From NCBI GenBank assembly GCA_021521415.1, contig JAIQDT010004990.1:124001-188000 (forward strand): a stretch of 64,000 nucleotides of DNA. The letters run 5' to 3'. Shown here piece after piece: positions 30,966-42,361 of this stretch; the first letter of the stretch is position 1, and each line of letters begins with the position of its first letter. Source of the DNA: Bidens hawaiensis (lineage: Eukaryota > Streptophyta > Magnoliopsida > Asterales > Asteraceae). Under the pieces are notes generated by a model that did not search any database, was not told the origin of the DNA, and saw only the letters and a program-made list of their open reading frames with translations. The position numbers and the translations under genes are program-made.

Positions 30966-31689
30966 TTAAGCCATAACGAAGAGGTGCGGGTACTTGGACT
31001 CCATTTGGTCTTTATGTTCCCAAGTGAACTCGGGACCACGTTTATATTCCCAATGAACTTTGACAAGCGGAATATGACTACGCTTGGTTTCTTTGTCCAT
31101 GTGATCCACGATTTCAATAGGCTTATCGATAACGCGCATAGATTCATCAACTTGTACTTCGTCAAGGGGTATGTGGAGATTCCCCTCGGCTAAGCACTTT
31201 TTGAGATTGGAAACATGAAAAGTTGGATGCACATTGGAGATCTCTTCGGGGAGATTGAGACGATACGCAACTTTACCAACTCTTTCAACGATCTCAAACG
31301 GGCCAACTAAACGAGGAGACAAATTGTTCCTTTTACCAAAACGAACTACCCCTTTCCATGGAGATACTTTAAGAAGAACAAGATCGCCCACATTGAACTC
31401 GAGAGGTTTACGGCGCTTAACGGCGTAGCTCTTTTGACGGCTACGAGCGGCAAGAAGATTTTGACGAATGAGAGTGATTCAATCGGAAGTTTTTTGAACA
31501 AGCTCGGGACCGGTAATTTGCGATTCACCAACCTCGTTCCAACATATCGGGGAACGACATTTTCGGCCATATAGAGCTTCAAAAGGTGCCATGCCAATAC
31601 TAGTGTGAAAACTATTATTATAGGAAAAATCTACAAGTGGTAAGTGAGTATCCCAATTTCCACCAAAGTCTAGTATGCAAGAGCGGAGC
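30966..31689 (-). pseudogene. Array unit 7: most divergent remnant
   Basis: There are many private changes ([36 protein letters not shown]). The [11 protein letters not shown]rg is intact, but a new stop separates the frame near 31400-31478, leaving 141- and 70-codon pieces. It is at the 5' end of the element on the minus strand. It may be closest to the founding unit or simply outside the homogenised part. Confidence 0.85.
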
Positions 31690-32170
31690 AAATTAGGGTT
31701 CGTTTTGGGGTTAAGAAGGTTAATTGATCAATTTACGGACTAATTAACACGCTCCTACCATAATTAAGTGTCGGTTACGCGATTATACGATGGAATATGC
31801 TAATTTCCTAACATAATTGGTCAATATGAGCGGGAATTGGAGGTTTGAAAGAAATCTGGTGCGCGGGTCGGGTTTGGATAAGTTGGTCGGACCAGGGGTG
31901 GTTTGGGTTATAATATTTATTGTTTTAATACCAGAATTTACAAAATGGGTCCCGGGAGTTTATTGGAGGAAACAAGAATGGGTTACAGTTTGAGTTTGGG
32001 TGAAGATTGTAAATTCTTGAAAGTTTAAATATTTAAACTATTAAATAATAAAACTAAAACAAATAAAATACTCAGTAAATGCGTCAATTTTTATTAAATG
32101 AGTGACCCAAACCCTTAAACGGGCTGGGTATAAATACAAGGATATATAAACGAAAACCCGAAATGTTACA

Positions 32171-33232
32171 TATAATATCCAAAAGTTTCATTTTCTTTAT
32201 ATTTACCATGTCTGAGTACTCCCCGAGTACTCCCCGAGTACTCCGAGTACACCCAACTCCCCAGTTAGCCGCCTAGGGTCCGCCTAGCGACTTTTGTAAC
32301 CTTGCACCCGGGACCTCAAGTAAGCAACCTAAAGTAATCTCATGCGACCTAACAGATTAATCATTAACGGTTAACTACAGAATGATCAACTAGACAAAAC
32401 TTAGACATAAACAATCGCTCTACACACGACACTGGTTATCAAACAGTCCCTGCCAGTGTGACTCAGTTAAGGGTAATCATATGTTTTATCGTATTCAATC
32501 TAATCAAACAGTCCTATGATCAATTGTTATAGCAACTGGTAACTAATCGTTCAGATCAACGTAAACCTAAACTGATTGAACACACAGAAATACCAAACAT
32601 GAATAATCATAGATCAACCATAAACAATTATACATAAGTATTAGTCACATGAGAAAACTGAAAGAGTTACAAACTATACATTCCTGGGTGAGATTCTAAG
32701 AGTTTTGCCGTGTCTCGGCATCATTAGATCTTCGATATAGATGATATGGATCATGTAGGTGGTCTCCAATTGATTAAGAATGGTGGAATCCCCTTCACAC
32801 TTCTCTGGAAATCGCCTCTTATGTTAAAAACGAAGTTATGGCCGTCATAGAATGAAATTGATAATAACCCTAAATTTCCCGTCTGCACACCCCATCATGA
32901 TACGCGATGGGGTCTTCATTGGTCCATCGCGTATCGTGATGGACCCCTTGGTCAAGACTTCATTAAACACCCATCACGATACACGATGGGTCTCTAAGCA
33001 TGCCCAACGCGTATCGCGATGGGACATGTTACCAGCATAAATCTTTTGTCTTCTCGTTACGCGTGCTGGACGTCTCGGGTCTCCAATACATGCATCAGCA
33101 TGTCCAGATTAAGTACTTTAACGCCTATAACCTGAAATACAATAATACACGTATGAAGTATCGAAGTTTCTACAATAAACGATTAAAAATAATAATTAAA
33201 CGAACTAAAAGATGTACAATAACCAACCATCA
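32171..33232 (-). repeat. Athila-B 3' LTR, right part
   Basis: It starts with the second TATAA target copy and ends AACCATCA at 33232, followed directly by CATCCCCACACTT, which on the minus strand is the AAGTGTGGGGATG polypurine tract. Athila-A has the same arrangement at 40546. It contains four 21-23-bp palindromes (32889-33025). Confidence 0.65.
32889..33025. repeat. Four CCATC-ACGATACGCGATGG-type palindromes
   Basis: Imperfect palindromes centred on GATACGCGATGGG or its reverse occur near 32891-32913, 32922-32942, 32972-32992 and 33005-33022. The pairing arms are conserved although the surrounding sequence is not. Confidence 0.75.
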
Positions 33233-33839
33233 CATCCCCACACTTATCTTTTGCTTGCCCTCAAGCAAACTATAAAGCAAACATTAACCTCCATCATAGG
33301 TGTGTAAATTATCGCCATTAATACTAGTAAGGTTTAAGGTCATACCCAGTTTCCCAGACTGACACTTTCTAGATTGACATCCAACAAATAAGGTTAAATG
33401 ATATAATAAAAACAATAGAGCCGCCCAGACGAGTGTACTTTGTTTCCGGTTAAGGCACACATGCTCATACCACTCATAATATAACATCTCTCCTCTCGGT
33501 TTAATATCTGGACTAGCAAAAGATGTGCTAGTGTCACTCTGCTCTCAATACTAAGTATCAACAACTTTCCATCCATATAACTACTTTGACACAAATGCAA
33601 ATCAAGAGGACCTTAAAACGGGTTGTAACGGGGCTAGGTTTAAGGGTATGGAAAGAAATTTTTTTAAGTAGCTCTAACGATCCGATCCAGCTTATTACAA
33701 AACAACTAAATAAACATTAATAATATAACACTGATTTCATCTTTTTTTTACGAACTTCTAATTACTTAACTGAATATAAACATACATCTTTTTGGCTTTT
33801 TGCTATTTTTTTAAGCATAATAACGTGATGCTTAATACT
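33233..33839 (-). other. Athila-B 3' untranslated region, left of the inserted solo LTR
   Basis: The minus-strand polypurine tract AAGTGTGGGGATG (plus 33233-33247) borders the LTR. The rest is non-coding; short minus-strand frames here have no recognisable domains. The last five bases, ATACT at 33835-33839, are the target site of the solo LTR. Confidence 0.55.
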
Positions 33840-36006
33840 TGTAACATCCCGTTTTCTCGTTTTGGTTAATAAAATGAAAGTATGAGTTATTATGAGTTGG
33901 GCTAGTATTGGGTTAAATGGATATGGGATTATGGACTGGGTTATTTAGGAAAGAAGAAAAAGACCATGGGCTTAAGCCAATGATCCATAATTATATAAAC
34001 CTTAATTACCAGTAATCCACTCATTTACATATTCCATACACCACCCAAAACACACACTTAAGCTCTCTCTCTCTAGTTTCTCTCTTTTCTCTAGCCGTAC
34101 CAAGAAGGAAAACCGATCCCAATTCAAGGTAATGATAGTATGATATTGTATGAACTCAAACCCGTTAGATTTAGTCACAAACGACGAGCTGAAAGCATTA
34201 AACCGTTAAAGTCATGAGATCCGGGTTGAATCGGGTATAAACCAAACCTAAGATGAACTTAGGGGTCACCCTAGCTCAGATCTGGATCGAACGGGATGAA
34301 AAACGGTGAAAACGGTGGTGAAATAAGTGAGATCTTGCTTTTCCAGCGAGATCCCGGTTTTCCAGCAATGGCGGCGCCGGAAAAGTCAGGTACGAGGTTA
34401 AGTCATCAAAAAATGTTTCTGACATTATCTGTCCTAACCCTAATTCGTTAACGGAGAGATAACGAACTAGAGGAAAATCGTCAAGTGATTCGTTAACGGA
34501 AGCTTAACGAACTAGCCTTAGTTCGTATCCAAATTCGATAAGGAAAATATAACGAATTAACCCTAATTTGTTATAATAATTTGTTAAAAGGAGATAACGA
34601 ATTAGAAGGTTCAATTCGTTACAGAGGGGTCATTTGCTATGAAGTTCAATTCGTCAAAGGACCAGTTCGTTATAAGTTTCAATTCGTCAAAGGACCAGTT
34701 CGTTATAAGGTTCAATTCGTCAAAGGACCAGTTCGTTGTAATAGTCAATTTGTTATAAAATAACGAATGGGTCCTTCGTTATGAACCCAATTCGTTAACC
34801 CCAGCCAGGGGCTCTGCCCCATGGACCCCGCTAGGGCCTGCCGCCCCTAGAACCCCGCTTCCAGGGGCGCTGCCCCGGACCCCCGTTCGTTGAGGGTAAG
34901 AATTAAACTAGAAACACGATATGGGTAGTGATAGTTAATTGATACGTGTAATTGTTATACAGTTAGTCGTGCACAGCTCAAGAAAGGAATAACCATAAAC
35001 GGTGAACGTAACCACATTCAGGTGTGTTTCTAACCCCATTTCCTTGTTACGTTTTTGGGGCTGTGTGCATACTCGATGTGATAGCTAATACAATTACTTT
35101 AAGTGGTAAGTGTATGCCTTGTATGATTCATGTATGATGAATGCATGACGGTGCGTGAACGATCTTCGGATATTGCATGTACCGCCATGTAGTAGTTAAA
35201 GATATGATATATATATAATGTATGTATGTTATATTGATAGTACGTGAACGATCGTCGGATATTGCATGTACTATCAAGGGATGGTTTAAAGATATGGTTG
35301 ATGTATATATGATGTATAAGTGATGTATGAAAGTACGGAAGTTATAATTATGAATGTATAGAAATGTATGGAAGACATAGTTAGAAAACGGAACCGACCT
35401 TAACAATGTCGGCGAATGTAGGGAACCGACCCTAATAATGTCGGCGAATGTAGGGAACCGACCCTAATAATATCGGCGAATGTAGGGAACCAGCCCTAAT
35501 AATGTCGGCGAATGTAGGGAACCTACCCTAATAATATCGGCAAAGGCTATAGGGCGGAACGCTCTTTAAGACGTATATGTATGAATGAAATTATGTATGT
35601 AAGTATGAAAGAAAGAATGAAAGTACGTATGTGTGTAAGTATGTAAGTAAATATGAAGGCGTGTACCTTCGGGTGCATATGTAAGTATGTGGATGTAGTG
35701 TATGTTGTTTGATTAACTAGAACTCACTCAGCGTAGCTGACTTTTAGTATGCACGCAGGTTAACAGATTGAGACAGCTGGTTTGAGCAGGACACATGGCA
35801 AGATTGAAGAGGCTGGCATCTGAAGATTTGTCATGATGTTTTGATACTATGTTTAAATTATGTTTTAAAAAGACAAGTTATGAATATTTGTAATGAATGG
35901 TTGACTATTATTATTCCGCGAAAGTTTTAATTAACTCTGATATTTAGAACTGTGTTTATGAGTAAATCCAACGTTAGATGTGAGGCACCGGCAACGGGGC
36001 CTTACA
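33840..36006 (+). mobile_element. Solo LTR, same family as 15053-17365, with perfect ATACT target duplication
   Basis: It starts TGTAACATCCCG, ends GGGGCCTTACA, and is flanked by ATACT at 33835-33839 and 36007-36011. With no internal sequence between, it is a true solo LTR of 2,167 bp. It contains the AACGAA/TTCGTT minisatellite (34440-34800), the eroded GC-rich block (34800-34885) and about five 32-bp units (35390-35545). Confidence 0.95.
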
Positions 36007-36011
36007 ATACT

Positions 36012-37690
36012 AGAACAAGAACAACTACAAATACAAATACAAAGAAACCTATTAAACCGGATCGTCTCGCAATATAACATCGGGGTTATCGACTGAAAGA
36101 ATAGGTCCAAAGATGTTTTCTAAGGGAACCAACCCCCCGCCCCTCACATTGCTCATATGTATAACGTATGAGGCCCAACCCCCAGTACCCAAACTCTCAC
36201 TCGTTCAGACGAGGCTTATCCTAATTGCCTCAATCACTTTTGCATTCATGCCAAACTAAGATCTCGAAATACATGCGACAACCAAGTTACTCTTGATGAA
36301 GGCACTCGAAATACATGCGACAACCAAGTTACTCTCGATGAAGGCACTCGAATGACATGTGTGTATACTATATATTATATTTGTATTATATATATGAGGT
36401 CAAACTCACACACGTACCGGAGGAATTAGGTTACCGACATAAGCATGTGTTCGTGTCCCATGACTCGTTATCCCCGCATAAACGACCCCATTTTCAACTT
36501 CTCATTTTGAAAACATTTGTGAGTAAGACTATCGAGAAGCTGAAAAACCAACCATGACCATAAACCCATAACTTGGCATTAATGACAATAATTGACAGTT
36601 AACAACTTTGGTTTCGGAACACTCTTCGAGGTACTATCGGGCAAAAATATTTTCAAATTTCCCCCATCCCCACACTTGAGGTTTACATTGTCCTCAATTT
36701 TAAAATATTTAAATAATTAACGAACATTTGAGGGACGGAGTTGAAGTTGACTTTTTGACTGTTGAGCAATTTAAAACTCGGCGCTCAAATGTGATGGTTC
36801 TACTAGCAATTATACAATTACAGTTTTAACATTTAAACTAATAAAAACAAAATAGATTTTGAAACTATAATCACTTGATATCAACTGGAATGGACCAGTC
36901 GGCTCGCGAACTCTCGTAAACACTCGTACACTCTCGTCCCAACCAATAACCAAAACTGACAACCGAACCTGCAAAATCTCGAGATGTGTAGAAGGAAGTT
37001 TCTGACAAGTGTAAGACATAGGTCTTTTAAGAGTTATGAAAATGATTTATGTTAATTTATTAAAACAATTACCGGGCCGCATTAAGTCATTTCATAATAA
37101 ATTTTGTAAAACTAATTAAAAATGTTAAAAGTCCTAACTCACTTTCGTAGGAATCACGATTGCATTTAGCATATGCAACAAGCCCTTTAAACCTCCTGGT
37201 AGCCCTGGAGGACGAGTGGGGTCTCGTGAGGGTTTATAGTGAACAACACCTACAAAGTTAAGTTACAATATAATATACAAATATATCAAACACAACAGAC
37301 ATCAAAATATATATAAACATATACGCCCAACCATTTACCCAAATAATATTCCCAATATTAATATTATACAGACCATCAGAATAAAAACAAAAGAAAGCAA
37401 AAAGAGTAACAAAAATCTATTATGCCGGCGGAGCATCATCAGTATCAACCTAGGGTCCACCTACTGCTCCACTGTGATAATCAATGAAGGTGGGAGCGAT
37501 ACCTGAAAAGCAGCAAATAATAATCGAAATTAATCATCATGACGGGCCAGGTGGGCCCGCTGTGCCATCTGCTCCTGCTGCTGATAAATCATAGCTTATG
37601 TGACTGGCTGCTATGGCTGCTGTTGTGGTGGTGGCGGCTGACGGAGCTCATACGGCTACTATGGTCGCATCATGCGAGAGATTAGTATGT
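36012..37690 (-). other. Athila-B 3' untranslated region, right of the solo LTR
   Basis: No coding frame is supported. A 45-bp tandem duplication (CTCGAAATACATGCGACAAC) lies at about 36263-36355. CCCCACACTTGAGG at 36668-36682 resembles a second polypurine tract in reverse. Towards 37400-37690 the composition becomes GC-richer as the ORF end is approached. Confidence 0.5.
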
Positions 37691-37691
37691 G

Positions 37692-38795
37692 TTATCGATG
37701 AGTAGGGATCCCCCTCTGCATAGCCACGTCTGCTGCGGACCCCGCTGGCGGTGGTACATGCGCTCCCTCTCTAAACGGGATCAGCCTCGGTGGATCATGT
37801 AGCTCAACGATCCCGGCCCTCCGAGCCTCATCCAACCCAAACGTTACTGTAGCTGGTCCCGGGGTGAAGAACCCAATCGGATATCTGTCAAACGCCCCCA
37901 AATTCTCGGCAATCTGCGTAATATACGGCCCCAAAGATAACTGGTCCGTCGCCACCTGTAAACTCCTGCCTCTGCCAAACGATGTGAGGAGCAGCATCAC
38001 AATGTTGGCCTCCCTGCCAGTGATGATAGACGGGAGACACAACAGATCGAAGTTTCTACACTTTTCACGGCCCGAATGACCGTCGGCGACAGTGTGAGCA
38101 ACTATACAGCGTAAATAGCGATGGATGGGGTGAAGAACCCAATCGGGTATCTGTCAAAAGCCCCCAAATTCTCGGCAATCCGCGTTATATACGGCCCCAA
38201 AGATAACTGGGTCGTCGCCACCTGTAAACTCCTGCCTTTGCCAAACGATATGAGGAGCAGCATCGCATTGTTGGCCTCCCTGCCTGTGATGATAGACGGG
38301 AGACACAACAGATCGAAGTTGCTACACTTTTCGCGGCCCGAATGACGGCCGGCGACAGTGTAAGCAACTATACAGTGTAAATAGCGATGGACGGGGTGAA
38401 GAACCCGATCGGATATCTGTCAAAAGCCCCCAAATTCTCGGCAATCCGCGTAATATACGGCCCCAAAGATAACTGGGCCGTCGCAACCTGTAAACTCCTG
38501 CCTCTGCCAAACGATGTGAGGAGCAACATCGCAATGTTGGCCTCCCTGCCAGTGATGATAGACGGGAGACACAACAGATCGTAGTTGCTACACTTTTCGC
38601 GGCTCGAATGACGGCCGACCACAATGTGAGCAACTATACGGTGTAAATAGCGATGGACGGGGTCCATAATGGAAGACGCCACTACAGAGCTCGAGTGGGC
38701 CCCGTCCGCAATCTGTCTCTAGAACTGAGCTAACTGAGCCTCAGTGAGCCAAAATTGTCTGTCCGCCCATGAATGCATCGTGTAACCACGGACGC
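37692..38795 (-). pseudogene. Athila-B post-pol ORF, C-terminal half, with a 266-bp triplication
   Basis: On the minus strand the frame entering at 38795 continues the one that stops at 55516, so Athila-A split one gene. It encodes a region with DPVHRYLHRIVAH, CLPSIITGRE and LGPYITRIAENLGAF, and matches the Athila-A copy (45770-46210, GPYITRIAENLG). This is the ATHILA ORF1-type protein found after pol; some authors call it env-like. It has an in-frame TAG near 38720, and the triplication shifts the frame. Confidence 0.75.
37860..38650 (-). repeat. Three tandem copies of a 266-bp coding segment
   Basis: The word CGATGGA(T/C)GGGGT marks unit ends at 38119, 38385 and 38651, exactly 266 bp apart. 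The first copy starts near 37860. Because 266 is not a multiple of three, each copy moves the frame, which explains the overlapping similar frames here. The copies differ at several positions per unit. Confidence 0.9.
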
Positions 38796-40546
38796 TGATG
38801 TGCTAAAAGTAGTCAAATAATAAATAACTAAAATTATGCTAATCTAGACACTAAGTAATACTCTAGACCCTTAAACTACTAACCGGCAAGTGAACCGGTC
38901 GACTCTAGTACAGCTAAGTAAGTCCGGATATCGAACCCACGAGACTCTATAAATTACAAAACTAGCAAATTAGACTCAATTACAAGACGCGACTATTTAT
39001 TAATAATATTTGAGGGGGAAATATTATTCTAATTAATTAAAACCCTAAATAATAATTAACTAAAATTAATTAACTTACTAACAATTAAGTAATGATTACT
39101 TAACTATTAAACTAATAATAAAATATTAAAACCAAACCCTAATTAATATAATAATAATAAAAGATAATCATAACCTTAAAACTTAATTAATTGATTAAAT
39201 AAACCTTAACCCTAATTACTTTAAACTAATAAACAATTTAGAAAGCTTTGGTTAATTCATATGATAAAGATAACTACCTAGGCTAGAATCCCCAAAGTTA
39301 CGGTTATTATCTAAATGGAAAACTCAAGTTATGGAACTAGGATCATAAAATAGACCCTTGACAGAAAACCAGAACAGGACCCTTGAACTTCAAGAAGACG
39401 TCTATGGATTTCTAACAAGTTTTAAGACTCACCAGTTTATTAATTAAACTTTTTTACGGTTATTTAATAGCTTATGTCTAAGTATCTTTATGACGAAAAC
39501 CTACCTTACAGCGTGGAATTCAAAGATAGCCAAGCAGACTCAATTAAATTAATAGTCTAAGCTGACAATCAAACCTAGACGAACTCCTTACGAAGAACTA
39601 AATCTAGTAATCTCGACAAGCAAAGATCTATCAATAGCCTATCAACTTATAGCTTTTTAGACTAGCAGCTCACTTTTATTTGTTTAATTGGTTTTATTGT
39701 TACTATGATTTTAATCGATATTAATCACAAACTAGTCAAAAACACACAGTAAATGATCTAACAAAACCCTATCCTATGAAACAATCAACAAGGGCAATGT
39801 GAAACAATAAATCCAAGTAAACAAAACCAAGCAATCATACACATTAATTAAAACAAAACTCAACAGTTTACTTAGAACATAAAATCCATAACGAAACGAA
39901 ATCCAAACAAAATCAAACCGAACAATGGTTCATCACGACCTAGGTAGTTTATGGAACTTAGCCTAGCATCATATAGTCTAAATCAAACAAAATAATTAAA
40001 ACTGAAAACATGGTGAAAATCTAATAAACGAAAGATTAAAGGCGATAAAACCCGTAATCTCCAAACGTGAACGTATAGGTCTTCACCGGCTGTCTCCTTG
40101 CCTTCAAAATCACCAAGAAACTAGAAAGATAGCTCCAAGAACTCTCCAATTAGGATGGTTGCTTCAGGTTATTCTTAGGTTTAAGTTAAATGTGTTTAAA
40201 TACCCAAAACAAGGCCCAACATGAAGCAAAAACGAATTAAAAATCCACCAAGCAGCCCCTAGGCGCCGCGCAACGGGCCTTGGCCTCCCCGGTCGCTCGG
40301 CGCGGCGTGCTCCACCAAGGTGGCCGGTTTGACCGGTTTTATGTTCTAACCCTTCCTGACGCGTTCCGGATCTCCGTTTCGGCTCTTTTTAGCTCGTTTT
40401 GCATCCTTTTTTATCACGATCAACTCTCGAAACCTACGAAACATAAAAGTGTTAGTAGTATACAAATCTTGACTAAAAACGAACAAAAACAATTAAAATA
40501 TTAAATAAAATATACACGGGAAACATAAATATTTAGCATTATATCA
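38796..40546 (-). repeat. Athila-A 3' LTR (1,751 bp)
   Basis: It pairs with 53818-55515 over its length. The right copy lacks about 50 bp near 39680-39735, and scattered substitutions are seen, so the insertion is not very recent. A minus-strand GGGTATTTAAACA (near plus 40190-40202) is a TATA candidate, and a GC-rich GGCGCCGCGC-type block lies just upstream of it (plus 40255-40320). Confidence 0.92.
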
Positions 40547-42361
40547 AATATCCCCACACTAATTCTTTTTTCGTCCCTGAAAAAGTTTGATGCAGTTGGA
40601 TCAGAATCGGAAAATATAGTCTAACAAACATATATGTTAAATTTTAAAGCTAAGAAAAACGCAAAAACCGCGATCACCGATATTTTTGTCCACTTAAACC
40701 CATGCCTTAATCTTTATCGGGACAAATAAGATCCGACATTAATAGTACTCAGTGGTTTACACAATTAAGACCCGCTTGTTTTCAGCTTTTACCGGCCCAG
40801 ACCACCTCAACTTGACATAAACCTCAAAATTAGCAGAATTAAAACTTTTGTTGCTCTATTTTTTTTTCATGAATAGTTAAGACGATCAAGGGTATTGTTT
40901 ATCCACCTAAGCTTAAGCATCAAAGTCTACCAAGCAGCCATTAAATACGATTAAGGTTCAATTAGTTAATAGCTAGTGTTCCCCACAACATGACATACCC
41001 CCGTTATCAAGCAATACCCCAAATCCATCACCATAGGTGAGCATGCAAAATTTCATCGGTAGGGCTTACATGTAGCGTGTCCCTTGTGGTCCGTTTCTTA
41101 ATGGTTATGAGACGCGAGCAAGGGGACCCCACATGGCTAACAGCGTGGATGATCAAGTCTGTAGTGAATTTGTACTTTTGTACTTTTGTGATCATGTTTA
41201 AAGGCTTATAAGGGTTTGCTCTTTTTGGCTAAATTTTAAATATCCACAACCCCACTTAGGAATTGTGAATACCCAGATGAATAGATTGCATACAGACCCA
41301 TGGTCTCCGGACCCGAAGCATCCCATGAGTACAAGATTAAAGGTTATAAAACCATACGCCAATGAGGTGTAAAACACTAAACTAGCAGTTTAAGATTTAT
41401 ATCACAGGCTATATGGCATACTCTAACGTTAAACCTACCCAAGTATCATATGATAACGTATTCAGATTTTTAAAATTTATGAAATTTCCACTTTTTCATA
41501 CCAATAATTGAGGCTTGAGTATGACCCGACCTTTCATTACTTATTTTCCACGGACAAAACGCTTTACCCACAAAAGATTTCCGTTTTAACCATTTTATCA
41601 AATTGCCCTTTCATTTTCAAGTCTGAGCCTACCGACACATCCCAAGTTAAGTGCGTTTTCTTTTATTTATCTCATATTATTAGTAGTTTGAAAAACCAAT
41701 TTCCGATAAAATCATAATCTCCCACTTTAACGCAACAAAAACCAGACTCAAGGGACATTTTTAAAACATTTTTATTTTTTTTTAAATCAAACTTAAATAC
41801 AAAAACGAAAACAAAACTAAAATTAGTTAAAACACTTGTGTCCCATCCCCACACTTAAATTTTGCATTGTCCTCAATGCGGGCACGGGAAACACGACTCA
41901 AAAAATAAAAACAAAATCTAAAATTATTAAAATAAAAAGCACAAAACCTAAAAATAAAAACAAAGACATAAAAATAAAAACATAAAAACATAAAAACAAA
42001 GTACAATGGAAAAGACTTAGCTGGTAATATGCGAGACTGTCAATGTTCCAATCTATTTCCATGGGTGCTCTCCTCACCGACCGCTCAACATGAAATGGTA
42101 ACTCATTCTCTCTCTCCTAAATGACACGGTCACTCCTCTCGAAAAACCTAAGTAACATCAAAAATAACACCTAAAAAATAAAGGTTACTTATAAGTTTGA
42201 AACATCCACCAACTTCCAACCCGCCAACCCAACCAAATAGTCTAAAATAATATCTCAGTACAGACCAAATAAAAACAAAAACATCATAAAAATTAAAATA
42301 AAAACATCACAAAAACATAAACTCCCATGCCAGCTCGTCAACTCAAACTCAATCCTCGTCC
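40547..42361 (-). other. Athila-A polypurine tract and 3' untranslated region
   Basis: The minus-strand tract AGTGTGGGGATATT (plus 40547-40562) borders the LTR. The rest is AT-rich non-coding DNA with a second CCCCACACTT word near 41847. Short frames here are not supported. Confidence 0.6.

Larger units (their letters stand above)
21415..32170 (-). mobile_element. Deleted chromovirus amplified into a seven-unit tandem array, flanked by TATAA
   Basis: The outer ends are TGTCACACCC (21415) and TGTTACA (32164-32170), flanked on both sides by TATAA (21410-21414 and 32171-32175). This defines a single insertion in the Athila-B LTR. On the minus strand it reads: first 481 bp of an LTR, then seven repeats of integrase C-terminus/chromodomain, 3' end and LTR head, and finally one complete LTR. 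All of gag, protease, RT and the integrase core are missing. A deletion must have fused the 5' LTR head to the 3' part of pol before, or together with, the tandem amplification. Confidence 0.88.
22979..32170 (-). repeat. 1,243-1,245-bp tandem array: seven full units and a 481-bp partial
   Basis: Unit starts, marked by AAATTAGGGTTCG or its AATTTAG variant, are at 22979, 24224, 25469, 26714, 27959, 29203, 30447 and 31690. The periods are 1245, 1245, 1245, 1245, 1244, 1244 and 1243. Each unit reads, on the plus strand, LTR head (about 481 bp), polypurine-tract region with CCCGAAATT, then about 725 bp of pol end in antisense. Units 1-6 differ from one another at only a few positions per hundred or fewer by eye; unit 7 and the terminal partial are clearly more divergent. 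All seven internal LTR heads carry TCTAAC, unlike the outer TGTAAC. Confidence 0.95.
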
